Shown here in pieces: positions 8,314 through 17,001 of a stretch of 33,637 nt of DNA. The notes beneath the pieces are model-generated. The model saw only the letters and a list, made by a program, of their open reading frames with translations, was not told where the DNA came from and made no database searches. Source of the DNA: an uncultured Propionibacteriaceae bacterium (GTDB lineage Bacteria; Actinomycetota; Actinomycetes; Propionibacteriales; Propionibacteriaceae); NCBI GenBank assembly GCA_945911015.1, contig CAMDZW010000038.1:1-33637 (forward strand), read 5' to 3'. The translations under genes and the position numbers were made by a program. Numbering within the stretch: position 1 is the first letter of the stretch; each line of letters starts with the position of its first letter.

Positions 8314-9942
8314 CTACTGTGCCTGCAGCGAGTCGGAGTACTCCTCGGCGATGGTGTCCCCGCCGTGGGACTTCCAGTTCTCGACCGCATCGGGCCAGTC
8401 GGCCATCGTCTTGCGGTCGGCAATGACGGCGAAGATGTCGTCGAAGATGAGGTTGCGCAGGCTGCCACCCTCGTTGAGATCGGTGGGTGAGAACAGGCCA
8501 CGGGTGGGCAGCGGGACGCTGTTCGGTTTGGCCGCCTGGTGGTAGTCGAACTGGGTCCGGGCAAAATCAGGATCACCCACCGAGTAGATGTACGGCGAGG
8601 TGCGGCCGAGGTAGCTGGTCGGCACCTTGGTCTCGTCGACACTGCTGGTCGGGATCGGATCTCCGGCATCGTTGAAGTCGAAGTGGACACCCTCCTCGCC
8701 GTACGAGGCGTAGAGGTGTTCCTCCGAGCCGATCGGAGCAGCCAGCCAGTTGACCACCCCGAGTCGCTGCTGGATCTGCGCCGCATCGCCCTGAGCGAGA
8801 CCGACGAAGGTGTAGATACCGCTCAGCTGGCTCATCTGCGCCTCACCCGTGCCGTCCCAGGTCGGCAACAACACCATCTCCAGATCGTAGTCGGGGTCGC
8901 CGGAACGCGCCTTGGCCCCGCCCCAGGCCGTGAGGCCGTTCTGGTCGAGAACCACCTTGCCGGCACCGAACAGATCGGGCGGCAGCGTGCCCAGCGAGTC
9001 GGGATGGAACAGACCTTCGGACCACATCTGCCGTGCCGTTTCGACCGCCTGCGCGAATTCGTCGGTCTCGTACCAGGACACGAAGGTGTCGCCGTCGAGA
9101 CGCCAGGTGTTGGGGGCCTCGAACATCGGCGCCAACACGTACTGCACGATCCGGTCCGGCTTGGTCAACGCCCACCGTCCCGCCTTCTCGTCGGTCATGG
9201 CGCGACACCAGTCGAGGAACTGCGGACCGTCGGAGACCTGGGTCGGCAGGTCGAGACTCCGTGCAACATCAGCGCGTACGGCCAGCCCGTTCGACAACAG
9301 CGGCTGCGCATACGGCACTCCGTACAGCTTGCCGTTGAACACACATCCCTCCCAGGCATAGCTCGGGATCGTTGCCAGGTTGGGGAAGTCGAGCACACCG
9401 TCGCCACCGAGGTGGTCGGTCAGATCGGCAAACTTGGCTTCCAGCAGCGACGGAAGGTTCGGCGTGGCAGGCTTCAACTGGACGAGGTCGGGCAAGTCAC
9501 CGCCGGCGACCAAGGACTGCACCTTGGCAATGTGCTCGGCCCCCGGGGTGATGATCATCTCCAGCTCGCCACCGAGACGCTGGTTCAGACCCTGCCAGTA
9601 CCTGTTGCTGGCTGCACCGGAAGGCACCGCTCCAACGGCCTCGGCCGCCGAGCTGACCGTCTCCCCTGCCAACGGCGCGCCAGAGGTGGAGCCGAAGCGG
9701 GCTGCCGGATAGGCGAAGAAGGCCTGGGGGATTTCAGGATCCCCGGCATCGAGGTCGGCCTTGACGTCCGGGTTGGCCCGGTAGGCCGGGATCACGGCAC
9801 CGTCGGAGTTCTGGCCCTGGGTCGAACCGGAGCTCGGAGTGCCGGGCCCGGGCGAGTCCGGGGTGCACCCAGCCAGCAGCGCCGTCCCGGCCACGCCAGC
9901 TGACCCCATCAGCAGGCCGCGGCGGGTCACATGGTCATTCAT
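8314..9942 (-). CDS. Extracellular solute-binding lipoprotein, LipO/YtcQ-like (sugar ABC uptake)
   Basis: A 542-residue lipoprotein that would capture a carbohydrate outside the membrane for an ABC importer. The N terminus reads NDHVTRRGLLMGSAG and continues to LLAGC, so a twin-arginine-like signal is joined to a lipobox with Cys about 26 residues from the start. The length and the late segment NWLAAPIGSEEHLYASYGEEGVHF match the long LipO/YtcQ group, whose members often bind oligosaccharides or uronates. The start at 9942 is chosen over an upstream frame because AAGGAG (9953-9948) lies 5 bases before ATG. No permease or ATPase gene is adjacent, which is unusual. The neighbouring GntR and LacI regulators suggest sugar control; the ligand is unknown. 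Confidence 0.85.
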   Translation of the reverse strand: MNDHVTRRGLLMGSAGVAGTALLAGCTPDSPGPGTPSSGSTQGQNSDGAVIPAYRANPDVKADLDAGDPEIPQAFFAYPAARFGSTSGAPLAGETVSSAAEAVGAVPSGAASNRYWQGLNQRLGGELEMIITPGAEHIAKVQSLVAGGDLPDLVQLKPATPNLPSLLEAKFADLTDHLGGDGVLDFPNLATIPSYAWEGCVFNGKLYGVPYAQPLLSNGLAVRADVARSLDLPTQVSDGPQFLDWCRAMTDEKAGRWALTKPDRIVQYVLAPMFEAPNTWRLDGDTFVSWYETDEFAQAVETARQMWSEGLFHPDSLGTLPPDLFGAGKVVLDQNGLTAWGGAKARSGDPDYDLEMVLLPTWDGTGEAQMSQLSGIYTFVGLAQGDAAQIQQRLGVVNWLAAPIGSEEHLYASYGEEGVHFDFNDAGDPIPTSSVDETKVPTSYLGRTSPYIYSVGDPDFARTQFDYHQAAKPNSVPLPTRGLFSPTDLNEGGSLRNLIFDDIFAVIADRKTMADWPDAVENWKSHGGDTIAEEYSDSLQAQ

Positions 9943-9960
9943 GTCGTCTCCTTGAAGCTC

Positions 9961-9983
9961 GCGGCCGCTGCCATCGCGGCCGC
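9961..9983 (-). promoter_or_regulatory. Leader hairpin built from two GCGGCCGC octamers
   Basis: GCGGCCGC occurs at 9961-9968 and 9976-9983, separated by TGCCATC. Each octamer is itself palindromic, so the pair can fold as an 8-bp all-GC stem with a 7-base loop. It lies about 8 bases upstream of the Shine-Dalgarno of the solute-binding protein gene, within the likely 5' leader. It may stabilise the mRNA or tune translation. Confidence 0.4.
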
Positions 9984-9992
9984 TCATGCCTC

Positions 9993-10022
9993 ATCTGATC
10001 CGCTGGGCCGATGCCGGGTCAA
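9993..10022 (-). promoter_or_regulatory. Candidate promoter for the solute-binding protein gene
   Basis: On the minus strand TTGACC (10022-10017) is a good -35 element. An 18-base spacer is followed by TCAGAT (9998-9993), a weak -10. Transcription would start about 45 bases before the ATG. The -35 overlaps the end of the palindrome at 10021-10041, which would let a repressor block polymerase. Confidence 0.4.
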
Positions 10023-10041
10023 CGGCTGCCCGGCAACCGTT
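10021..10041. promoter_or_regulatory. 21-bp near-perfect palindrome, candidate sugar-regulator operator
   Basis: The arms AACGGCTGCC and GGCAACCGTT flank a central C, and 9 of the 10 base pairs match. It overlaps the candidate -35 box of the solute-binding protein gene and lies just downstream of the GntR-type regulator gene. Position and symmetry fit an operator for the adjacent GntR/LacI hybrid or the LacI regulator; which one binds cannot be decided from sequence. Confidence 0.55.
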
Positions 10042-10054
10042 ACCGCCGACCGCC

Positions 10055-10104
10055 CAACCGATGTTTCTGCACCGGGTGAAGGAGATCAGTTGTTCCATCG
10101 GTTG
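10055..10104. repeat. 9-bp inverted repeat CAACCGATG / CATCGGTTG, wide spacing
   Basis: CAACCGATG (10055-10063) and CATCGGTTG (10096-10104) are perfect complements separated by 32 bases, ending 1 base beyond the regulator stop codon. AACCG also occurs in the palindrome at 10021-10041. It could be two half-sites for a looping regulator or a weak transcription stop; no T-rich tail is present. Confidence 0.4.
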
Positions 10105-10105
10105 C

Positions 10106-11233
10106 TCAGCGGATGGGTTGGTTCATTGGGTCATTGTCGCAGCCAGCTCCCTGACACCACAGCGGCGGTGTGTAGTGGGCGTGACAGACCGAGGGTCGCG
10201 AATCGGCGGCAGTGAGTTGGACCATCAGATTGGCAGCCATCACTCCGAGCTCATAGCGCGGTAACGTCATCCCGCAGTACGGCACACCGGCTGACTCCAG
10301 CATCTGCGCCCACGAACCCATCAAGGTGACATCCCGTGGCACCTGCAACCCCTGCGACCGCAGCGCCGCGAGGATCGGGAAGACAGCGCCGGGCCGTAGC
10401 ACGAAGATCGCGTCGAGGTCCTGACCCGAGATCCGACCGGCCGCAGCAAGCAGTTGTTGCTCCCCACCGGCCGTCTCCAGCGCACCGCTCACCAGCTCGA
10501 GGTCGGCATGGTGCAGGGCATCGGTGAACCCCTCGAGAACCGGCATTTCGTGCGGTTGGAGATCCGGCGCCAGGAAGCCGATCCGCCGCCGCCCCTGAGC
10601 GATGACGTGTTCGACCAAGAACCTCGTCCCGGCCCGCATGTCGCTGCTGACATGGCTGATCAGCCGTTGCCCCGAGCGTGGTGGCACTCGCTCGACGAAG
10701 ACCGTGGGCACGGTGATCTCGGCCAACAGGTCACGCCACATCGGCGTGTCCTCGTCGAGCTCACCGGTGGGCGCCATGATCAGACCGGTCGCTCCGTCGC
10801 GCACCATCCGCCGCACCTGGGTGAGCTCCCGCGACCTGTCGTACTGGGAACAGGACAAGGAGATCTGGGCACCGCTCTGGTGCCCGACCGACTCGATCCC
10901 GTCGATGGTCCGGGCGAAATATCCGGTGCTCGGGATCAACACACCCCAGCGCTGCTGCCCTTGGCTTGCGGCGCTACGTGGAAGGGCCGAGACATAGACC
11001 CCTGAACCTGCCCGGGTGATCACCAGCCCCTCACGGGTGAGGACCTCCAGCGCCTCTCGTACGGTATTGAGACTGACCCCGTACCGGGCCGCAATCGCTC
11101 GGGTCGACGACATCCGCTCCCCCACGGACCAGTGCCGCCGAGCAATCTCGGCCCGTAGTGCCATCGCCAGCTGGTGACCCCGTCTGCGACCGGGAACCGA
11201 ACCGGGCGACAGGCCAATCCGGCCCTCAGTCAT
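10106..11233 (-). CDS. GntR-family regulator with LacI-type sugar-sensing domain (AraR-like architecture)
   Basis: A 375-residue repressor-type protein. Residues about 20-90 form a GntR winged helix (MSSTRAIAARYGVSLNTVREALEVL, then GLVITRAGSGVYV). Residues about 100-360 form a periplasmic-binding-like effector domain starting RWGVLIPSTGYFARTIDGIE, with GRRRIGFLAP and a late LMGSW block as in LacI/GalR proteins. This order, GntR head and LacI body, is that of AraR of Bacillus, which responds to arabinose. The ligand here is unknown. AGGAGG (11244-11239) lies 5 bases before ATG 11233. It is encoded 163 bases upstream of the solute-binding protein gene on the same strand, so that gene is the likely target. 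Confidence 0.88.
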   Translation of the reverse strand: MTEGRIGLSPGSVPGRRRGHQLAMALRAEIARRHWSVGERMSSTRAIAARYGVSLNTVREALEVLTREGLVITRAGSGVYVSALPRSAASQGQQRWGVLIPSTGYFARTIDGIESVGHQSGAQISLSCSQYDRSRELTQVRRMVRDGATGLIMAPTGELDEDTPMWRDLLAEITVPTVFVERVPPRSGQRLISHVSSDMRAGTRFLVEHVIAQGRRRIGFLAPDLQPHEMPVLEGFTDALHHADLELVSGALETAGGEQQLLAAAGRISGQDLDAIFVLRPGAVFPILAALRSQGLQVPRDVTLMGSWAQMLESAGVPYCGMTLPRYELGVMAANLMVQLTAADSRPSVCHAHYTPPLWCQGAGCDNDPMNQPIR

Positions 11234-11340
11234 GGTGTCCTCCTCGACCCTCAGCCAAGCCCACGGTGCCGGCCCGAGTGGGCCGCACGGATTGATTGTT
11301 GTACGACGAGCCCCAAGTGATCCTCTGGGCCGCCCCCACT

Positions 11341-11392
11341 GGTATCAGTGTGAGGGGGCGGTATCAGTGTGAGGGGCCGGTATCAGTGTGAG
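11341..11392. repeat. Three tandem copies of GGTATCAGTGTGAG at 19-bp period
   Basis: GGTATCAGTGTGAG begins at 11341, 11360 and 11379, each exactly 19 bp apart, with GGGGC or GGGCC-like fill between. Together with CACT at 11337-11340 the first copy also forms the near-palindrome CACTGGTATCAGTG. The array sits between the LacI gene stop (8 bases away) and the GntR-type gene start (107 bases away). Repeated, regularly spaced sites upstream of a regulator gene suggest protein binding. It is too short and spacer-poor to be a CRISPR array. Confidence 0.65.
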
Positions 11393-11399
11393 ATCAACA

Positions 11400-12422
11400 T
11401 CAGGGCGAGATCGTGGAGCCCCGCACGACGAGCCGGTGCGGCACCGTGTGCAGGGCGACAGGATCGGTTGCCCCCTCGATCCGACGGATCAGCAGGTCAA
11501 CCGCCCTCGTCGCCAATGCTTCGAGGTCGTGGGCGATGGTGGTGAGTGCGGGATCGGTGTAGCGGCCCTCCTCGGTGTCATCCCAGCCGAGCACCGCGAT
11601 GTCGCGGCCGACCGTACGGCCACAGGCACGGATCGCTGCCATGGCACCGATGGCGAGCAGGTCGTTGCCGCAGACCACGGCATCGATCTCGGTCCCGGCA
11701 TCGAGCACATGCTCCATGGTCGTACGACCAGTGGCTCGGTCCCAGCCCGGCGCCGGTGGAACTACCACCGGATCCAGACCGTGACGAGCCAGGGCAGCCA
11801 GGAATCCGCTCCGCCGCAGATGTCCGGTGCCGTGGGTGCCGTTGGGTGCGCCGAGGAACCCGAGCCGGTGGCGACCGGACACGATGAGGTGCTCGGTGGC
11901 TTCACGGGCGGACGCGATGTTGTCGATGGCGACATGGTCGAAGTGCAGATCGGTCTGGTTGGTGGCAAGATCGAGCTCGCCCAGGACCACGACCGGATTG
12001 TGGGCCCGGAGCTCGGCGATGGCGTGACTGCCCAAGGCCATCGGCGACAAGATGGTGCCGTCGGCGAACTGCACCCGGTAGCCGCTGGCTGCCTCGCGTT
12101 CACGGGTCCGGTCGCCACCGGTGTCATCGATCAGCACCGAATGTCCCCGCAGTTCAGCCGCTCGGATGACATGGCGGCTGAGCTGGGCGAAATAGGGACT
12201 GGCGATGTCGGGGACGGCCAGGGCGATCACCCGGGACCGCCCCTGTCGCAACTGCTGACCAGCAACGCTGATCCGGTAGCCGAGCTCGGCGATCGCCGCC
12301 TCGACCCGGGCCCGGTTGATCGGCCGGACCCGGTCGGGGTCATGGATCACATTGGACACGGTCTTCCACGAGACCCCAGCACGTTCAGCGACATCCTTGA
12401 TGCTGGGGCGCTTGCCATTCAC
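11400..12422 (-). CDS. LacI-family transcriptional regulator
   Basis: A 340-residue protein with the classical LacI head: SIKDVAERAGVSWKTVSNVIH as helix-turn-helix (about residues 7-27), then the hinge region with ELGYRISVAGQQLRQG. A sugar-binding body follows from ALAVPDIASPYFAQL, with GRHRLGFLGAPN and CGNDLLAIGAMAAI typical of the family. The GTG start at 12422 overlaps the stop of the alpha/beta hydrolase gene in a 4-base GTGA, so translation is coupled and the two are co-transcribed. The effector is unknown. It may regulate the hydrolase, the solute-binding protein gene, or itself; the tandem repeats just downstream are candidate sites. Confidence 0.92.
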   Translation of the reverse strand: MNGKRPSIKDVAERAGVSWKTVSNVIHDPDRVRPINRARVEAAIAELGYRISVAGQQLRQGRSRVIALAVPDIASPYFAQLSRHVIRAAELRGHSVLIDDTGGDRTREREAASGYRVQFADGTILSPMALGSHAIAELRAHNPVVVLGELDLATNQTDLHFDHVAIDNIASAREATEHLIVSGRHRLGFLGAPNGTHGTGHLRRSGFLAALARHGLDPVVVPPAPGWDRATGRTTMEHVLDAGTEIDAVVCGNDLLAIGAMAAIRACGRTVGRDIAVLGWDDTEEGRYTDPALTTIAHDLEALATRAVDLLIRRIEGATDPVALHTVPHRLVVRGSTISP

Positions 12423-13231
12423 TGCGCGCAGAACTCGACCAGGGCGTCGTTGAATTCGCGCGGATGGGAGGTGTTGATGCCGTGGGGGCCGCCGGGGATG
12501 ACCACGAGCTGGCTTCCGGCAACCGCCTCGTGGGTCCGCTGACCCGATCCCTCGAGCGGCACGATCCCGTCAGCATCACCGTGGATGACCAGCGTGGGCA
12601 CCGTGATCTGGGCCAGGTCGGCACGGAAGTCGGTGAAAGAGAACGAGGCGATGCAGGCCAGCGCGGCCTGCTGGTCAGACTGCAGGCACAGTCCGATCGC
12701 CTCCTGCCGTTGGGCATCGGTGACCCGCAATTCACCGTCGGCGGAGAAGAATCCGGTGGTGAAGCCGTCGAAGAAGGTCTCCCGATCGGCTTCGAGTCCG
12801 GCCATCATGCCTTCGGCATCGGCCTTGTCGAGCGGCCCGTCCGGGTTGTCATCGGTGTGCAGCAGGAAAGGCGGCACCGCAGCCGCGAAGACGACCGAGC
12901 GCAACCGCTCTTCACCGTGGCGGGACACGTAGCGGGCAACCTCACCGCCACCCATCGAGAAACCGACGAGCGTCACATCAGTCAGGTCAAGGGCGGTGAG
13001 CACCGAATCGAGATCGTCGGCGAGCGCGTCATAGCCGTAGTCGCCGTCCTCGGCGGGCTCGCTGCGACCGAATCCTCGTCGGTCATGGGCAACGACGCGA
13101 TGACCGGCCGCGACCAGTGCCCGTACCTGCTCGGACCAGGCCTGACCCGACATCGGCCAGCCGTGGATCAGGACCACCGGACGGCCCGAGCCCCCGGTGT
13201 CATCGATGTACAGATCTGGTGCAGTAGCCAT
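12419..13231 (-). CDS. Alpha/beta-hydrolase (non-heme haloperoxidase/esterase type)
   Basis: A 270-residue soluble hydrolase. LIHGWPMSGQAW forms the oxyanion region (residues about 21-32), GFSMGG carries the Ser nucleophile (about 94), HGDADGIVP carries the catalytic Asp and GGPHGINTSHP the catalytic His. The HGWP and HDRRGFGRS blocks are shared with non-heme chloroperoxidase-like esterases, which act as esterases or perhydrolases; the true substrate is unknown. There is no signal peptide. ATG 13231 has no Shine-Dalgarno but follows TAGTCT by 6 bases, indicating a leaderless promoter of its own. The gene ends in a 4-base overlap with the lacI-type gene, so the regulator is produced with it. 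Confidence 0.88.
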   Translation of the reverse strand: MATAPDLYIDDTGGSGRPVVLIHGWPMSGQAWSEQVRALVAAGHRVVAHDRRGFGRSEPAEDGDYGYDALADDLDSVLTALDLTDVTLVGFSMGGGEVARYVSRHGEERLRSVVFAAAVPPFLLHTDDNPDGPLDKADAEGMMAGLEADRETFFDGFTTGFFSADGELRVTDAQRQEAIGLCLQSDQQAALACIASFSFTDFRADLAQITVPTLVIHGDADGIVPLEGSGQRTHEAVAGSQLVVIPGGPHGINTSHPREFNDALVEFCAQ

Positions 13232-13237
13232 GGTCCG

Positions 13238-13243
13238 AGACTA
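13238..13243 (-). promoter_or_regulatory. Leaderless -10 box TAGTCT (hydrolase gene)
   Basis: TAGTCT (minus strand, 13243-13238) ends 6 bases before ATG 13231, placing the transcription start at or next to the A of the start codon. No ribosome-binding site and no clear -35 are visible. Confidence 0.5.
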
Positions 13244-13270
13244 CTCACCGAAGCGAGTTTTGCGAGTGGT

Positions 13271-14542
13271 TCAGCCGGTGTCGGGAGAGATCTCGGCCAA
13301 CATCCTCGACTGTTCGGCCTCGATCCGGCGTGCACGCTCAGCGGCGGCGGCCTTCTCGCGACGATCGAGCCGCTCGGCCCGGGCCCCGATCTCGTCATGG
13401 ATGGACACCACCGAGCTGCGGCGGGCCGCGACCGTCTGATGGATGATCTGCCCGATCGGCACGACGCCGAGGTAGCGCCCGGTCTCCCGGTCCGCGGCCA
13501 CGGCCTGACCGGTCGGCGAGGCGAGCGCCGCGTCCAGTGCGGTCTGCAGTGAGTCACGAGCCGGGTCGAAGGTGGTCCCGACCGAAAACACCACCCCACG
13601 ACGTTCCGGCAGCACCCAGCCACGGGGGGCCGCTTGGCCGTCGAGCACAATGCCGGTCTGGTCGGCAGGCACTGCGGCCGGTGACCGCACGGCCAGGATC
13701 CGTTGCGGAGACAGCACACTGGCCGACAACAGGGACAGCACCCGCCAGCCACGGCTGTCCCCGACCAGGTCAGCGACCTGCCCGGTCGTGGGTGCATCGA
13801 CGATCTCGCGGGGCCGGCCGTACTGGACGATCCTCCCCGGTCGCTCCACCACCGCCACCCGGTCACCGAATCGGAATGCCTCGTCGCCATCATCGGTGGC
13901 CAGCACGATCGTGCGGCGGCGATCGGACTGGAGCCGCTCGAGCATGCGGTGCAGTCCAGCCCGCCGAGAGCGGTCGGAGATGGCGAACGGTTCGTCGAGC
14001 AACAGCACATCCGGGTCCGGCGCGGTCACCGCAGCCAACCCGACGGCTCGACGCAACCACGGGGCAAGCTCATTGACCTGCCGTTCGGCGACGGTGCCCG
14101 GGATCTCCAGCAGGGCGAACATCTCGATGATCCGGGCGTCGGCGTCGGCAGACTTCCAGCCGTGACGGCGCAGGATCGCGGTCAGGGTCTCGCCGACCGT
14201 ACGGGTGGGTGGCAGCCCCCCTCCTGCCGGCAGGTGCCCGATGCGACGGTTGACTGCCTTGCGGCGAAGCTTGCGCAGCGATTCGCCGTCGAACAGGACC
14301 TCGCCGGCCTCCGGCTCGATGTCGCGGTGCATCAGGTGCAGGATCGTGCTGCGTCCCGAGCGGGGCCGCCCTAGCAGGACGGTGGTCTCGCCCCGTAGGA
14401 CCGTCAGGTGGAGATTGTCGACCGTCGGGCTGGCCTTGCGCCGGGAGCAGGTCACGCCGGTGAGCCGGAGGATGACATCCTGCGCGGCGAGGTCTTCACC
14501 TTGCAGCGTGAGATCAGTGATCACATGGTGGGCCTGGGTCAC
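13271..14542 (-). CDS. Degenerate ABC ATPase of the OpuCA/ProV type with CBS-like tail (probable pseudo-ATPase)
   Basis: A 423-residue protein with the layout of a glycine-betaine/proline importer ATPase: nucleotide-binding domain (about 24-240), then a C-terminal region with CBS-like pieces and a charged helix at the end. Walker B and Glu are kept (DVLLLDEP, 178-185). The other catalytic elements have changed. Walker A reads GRPRSGRST, so the Lys is Arg64. The Q-loop Gln position is Ala106. The signature LSGGQ is replaced by LAPWL. The switch His is Asp217 in ATDDGDEA. Family knowledge predicts little or no ATP hydrolysis. No permease is adjacent. GTG 14542 follows TAGAGT by 6 bases with no usable Shine-Dalgarno. 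It may be a regulatory paralogue; intact length argues against a decaying pseudogene. Confidence 0.8.
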   Translation of the reverse strand: MTQAHHVITDLTLQGEDLAAQDVILRLTGVTCSRRKASPTVDNLHLTVLRGETTVLLGRPRSGRSTILHLMHRDIEPEAGEVLFDGESLRKLRRKAVNRRIGHLPAGGGLPPTRTVGETLTAILRRHGWKSADADARIIEMFALLEIPGTVAERQVNELAPWLRRAVGLAAVTAPDPDVLLLDEPFAISDRSRRAGLHRMLERLQSDRRRTIVLATDDGDEAFRFGDRVAVVERPGRIVQYGRPREIVDAPTTGQVADLVGDSRGWRVLSLLSASVLSPQRILAVRSPAAVPADQTGIVLDGQAAPRGWVLPERRGVVFSVGTTFDPARDSLQTALDAALASPTGQAVAADRETGRYLGVVPIGQIIHQTVAARRSSVVSIHDEIGARAERLDRREKAAAAERARRIEAEQSRMLAEISPDTG

Positions 14543-14548
14543 CCTTCG

Positions 14549-14554
14549 ACTCTA
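14549..14554 (-). promoter_or_regulatory. Leaderless -10 box TAGAGT (degenerate ABC gene)
   Basis: TAGAGT (minus strand, 14554-14549), inside the AT-rich TATAGAGT, ends 6 bases before the GTG at 14542. This supports that GTG as both transcription and translation start. Confidence 0.5.
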
Positions 14555-14628
14555 TAGGGAGACCCGCGAGCGGTCCGGGACGCTGCGCGCCGGATCGCGG
14601 TCATCGCCCCTTCATCTGCGCTGGTGGG

Positions 14629-14901
14629 TCATCTGCGGGTGCCGCCCGCGCTGTTGGCCCTGGCTCGACGGCTGGCCACCCAGGCACCGACACCGACGCC
14701 GAGCACGACCGACAGGGCAAGACCGACGATCAGGACCATATTGCTCGGCCGCAGCGTCTGGCTGTCGGTGTAGGCACCTGATCCCGCGCTGTGCACCGTG
14801 AACTCGGAGGTCCAGATGGCCACGGTCACCAGAGCCGGCACGGCAGAGGCGAGGAGACCGAGCACCCAGAACGGGATGCGCCGGCGCTGGGAGGACGTCA
14901 T
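14629..14901 (-). CDS. Small two-helix membrane protein, unknown function
   Basis: A 90-residue protein beginning MTSSQRRRIPFWVLGLL, with a first hydrophobic helix at about residues 10-28, a polar loop of about 30 residues (EFTVHSAGSGAYTDSQTLRP) and a second helix at about 56-74 (MVLIVGLALSVVLGVGVGAWV). A short Arg-rich tail (ASRRARAN) ends the chain. The positive N terminus and tail suggest both ends are cytoplasmic with the loop outside. I do not recognise a family. The upstream frame is longer but coding quality falls before ATG 14901, and TAGAGT lies 8 bases before this ATG. It follows the DUF779 gene on the same strand by 38 bases and could also be read from that operon. Confidence 0.65.
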   Translation of the reverse strand: MTSSQRRRIPFWVLGLLASAVPALVTVAIWTSEFTVHSAGSGAYTDSQTLRPSNMVLIVGLALSVVLGVGVGAWVASRRARANSAGGTRR

Positions 14902-14909
14902 GTCGAGAG

Positions 14910-14915
14910 ACTCTA
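14910..14915 (-). promoter_or_regulatory. Candidate leaderless -10 box TAGAGT (small membrane protein)
   Basis: TAGAGT (minus strand, 14915-14910) ends 8 bases before ATG 14901, which has no clear ribosome-binding site. Spacing is slightly longer than at the other leaderless candidates. Confidence 0.4.
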
Positions 14916-14939
14916 CCGAGGTGAGCCGACGGACCCAGC

Positions 14940-15314
14940 TCAGCGGTCCAACTCGGCCTGTTCCTCGGGGCGGAAGACTCGCGACCGGATCAGGAAGCGA
15001 ACCCCTTCTGGTGCTTCCACGCTGAATCCTGCGCCGCGGCCGGGAACGACATCGATGGTCAGGTGGGTGTGGGCCCAGACGGCGTACTGAGTGCGGGAGA
15101 TCCACACCGGCACCGTGAAGTCATCGGTGATCTGCAGGTCCCCCAGGTGGACGTCGGCCTCGGAGGTGATGAAGTCACCGATCGGGTAGCACATCGGCGA
15201 TGATCCGTCGCAGCAGCCGCCGGACTGGTGGAACATCAGATCGCCATGCATTCCGCGCAGCTTGACCAACAACTCGGCAGCAGCAGGAGTGACGGCGACA
15301 CGTTCGGGAGCCAT
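14940..15314 (-). CDS. DUF779 family protein (aldehyde dehydrogenase-associated)
   Basis: A 124-residue soluble protein recognised by MFHQSGGCCDGSSPMC (about residues 28-43), a Cys-rich motif, together with LGDLQITDDFTVPVWISRTQY and a WAHTHLTIDVVPGRG block. These features are those of DUF779 proteins, which are repeatedly encoded beside aldehyde dehydrogenases of the acetaldehyde/AldB type. The CC.....C motif could hold a metal or be redox active; that is inference. The start is ATG 15314, chosen because GAGGAG (15326-15321) lies 6 bases before it. It is separated from the dehydrogenase gene upstream by a 99-base gap with a strong hairpin. Confidence 0.88.
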   Translation of the reverse strand: MAPERVAVTPAAAELLVKLRGMHGDLMFHQSGGCCDGSSPMCYPIGDFITSEADVHLGDLQITDDFTVPVWISRTQYAVWAHTHLTIDVVPGRGAGFSVEAPEGVRFLIRSRVFRPEEQAELDR

Positions 15315-15352
15315 GTTCGTCTCCTCACGACACATCAGTGGGGATTGGCCGA

Positions 15353-15395
15353 GCAGAGGTGGGGCGGGGACGACGCCTCATCGCCCCACCTCTGC
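15353..15395 (-). terminator. Strong 14-bp stem hairpin between aldehyde dehydrogenase and DUF779 genes
   Basis: GCAGAGGTGGGGCG (15353-15366) and CGCCCCACCTCTGC (15382-15395) are perfectly complementary, with a 15-base loop. It begins 19 bases after the aldehyde dehydrogenase stop on the minus strand. No U-tract follows, so it may act as an incomplete terminator, or as a 3' stabiliser giving more dehydrogenase than DUF779 mRNA. The next gene still has a good ribosome site, so readthrough is expected. Confidence 0.7.
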
Positions 15396-15413
15396 CCTCG
15401 GGGGTTCCCGGGT

Positions 15414-16937
<1,524 letters not shown>

Positions 16938-17001
16938 CTCGTGCCTCCTCGCAGGTGATGGCCCAGGATCGTTCGATCCGAACTGATCTCGTCGGCCGTG
17001 T

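Noticed and set aside
11341..11392. Possible CRISPR array
   Set aside because: Units are only 14 bases with 5-base fill and three copies; no unique spacers and no cas genes nearby.
14902..15105. Longer N terminus for the small membrane protein
   Set aside because: The extra residues are Arg/Pro-rich, overlap the DUF779 gene, and a -10-like box sits before ATG 14901.
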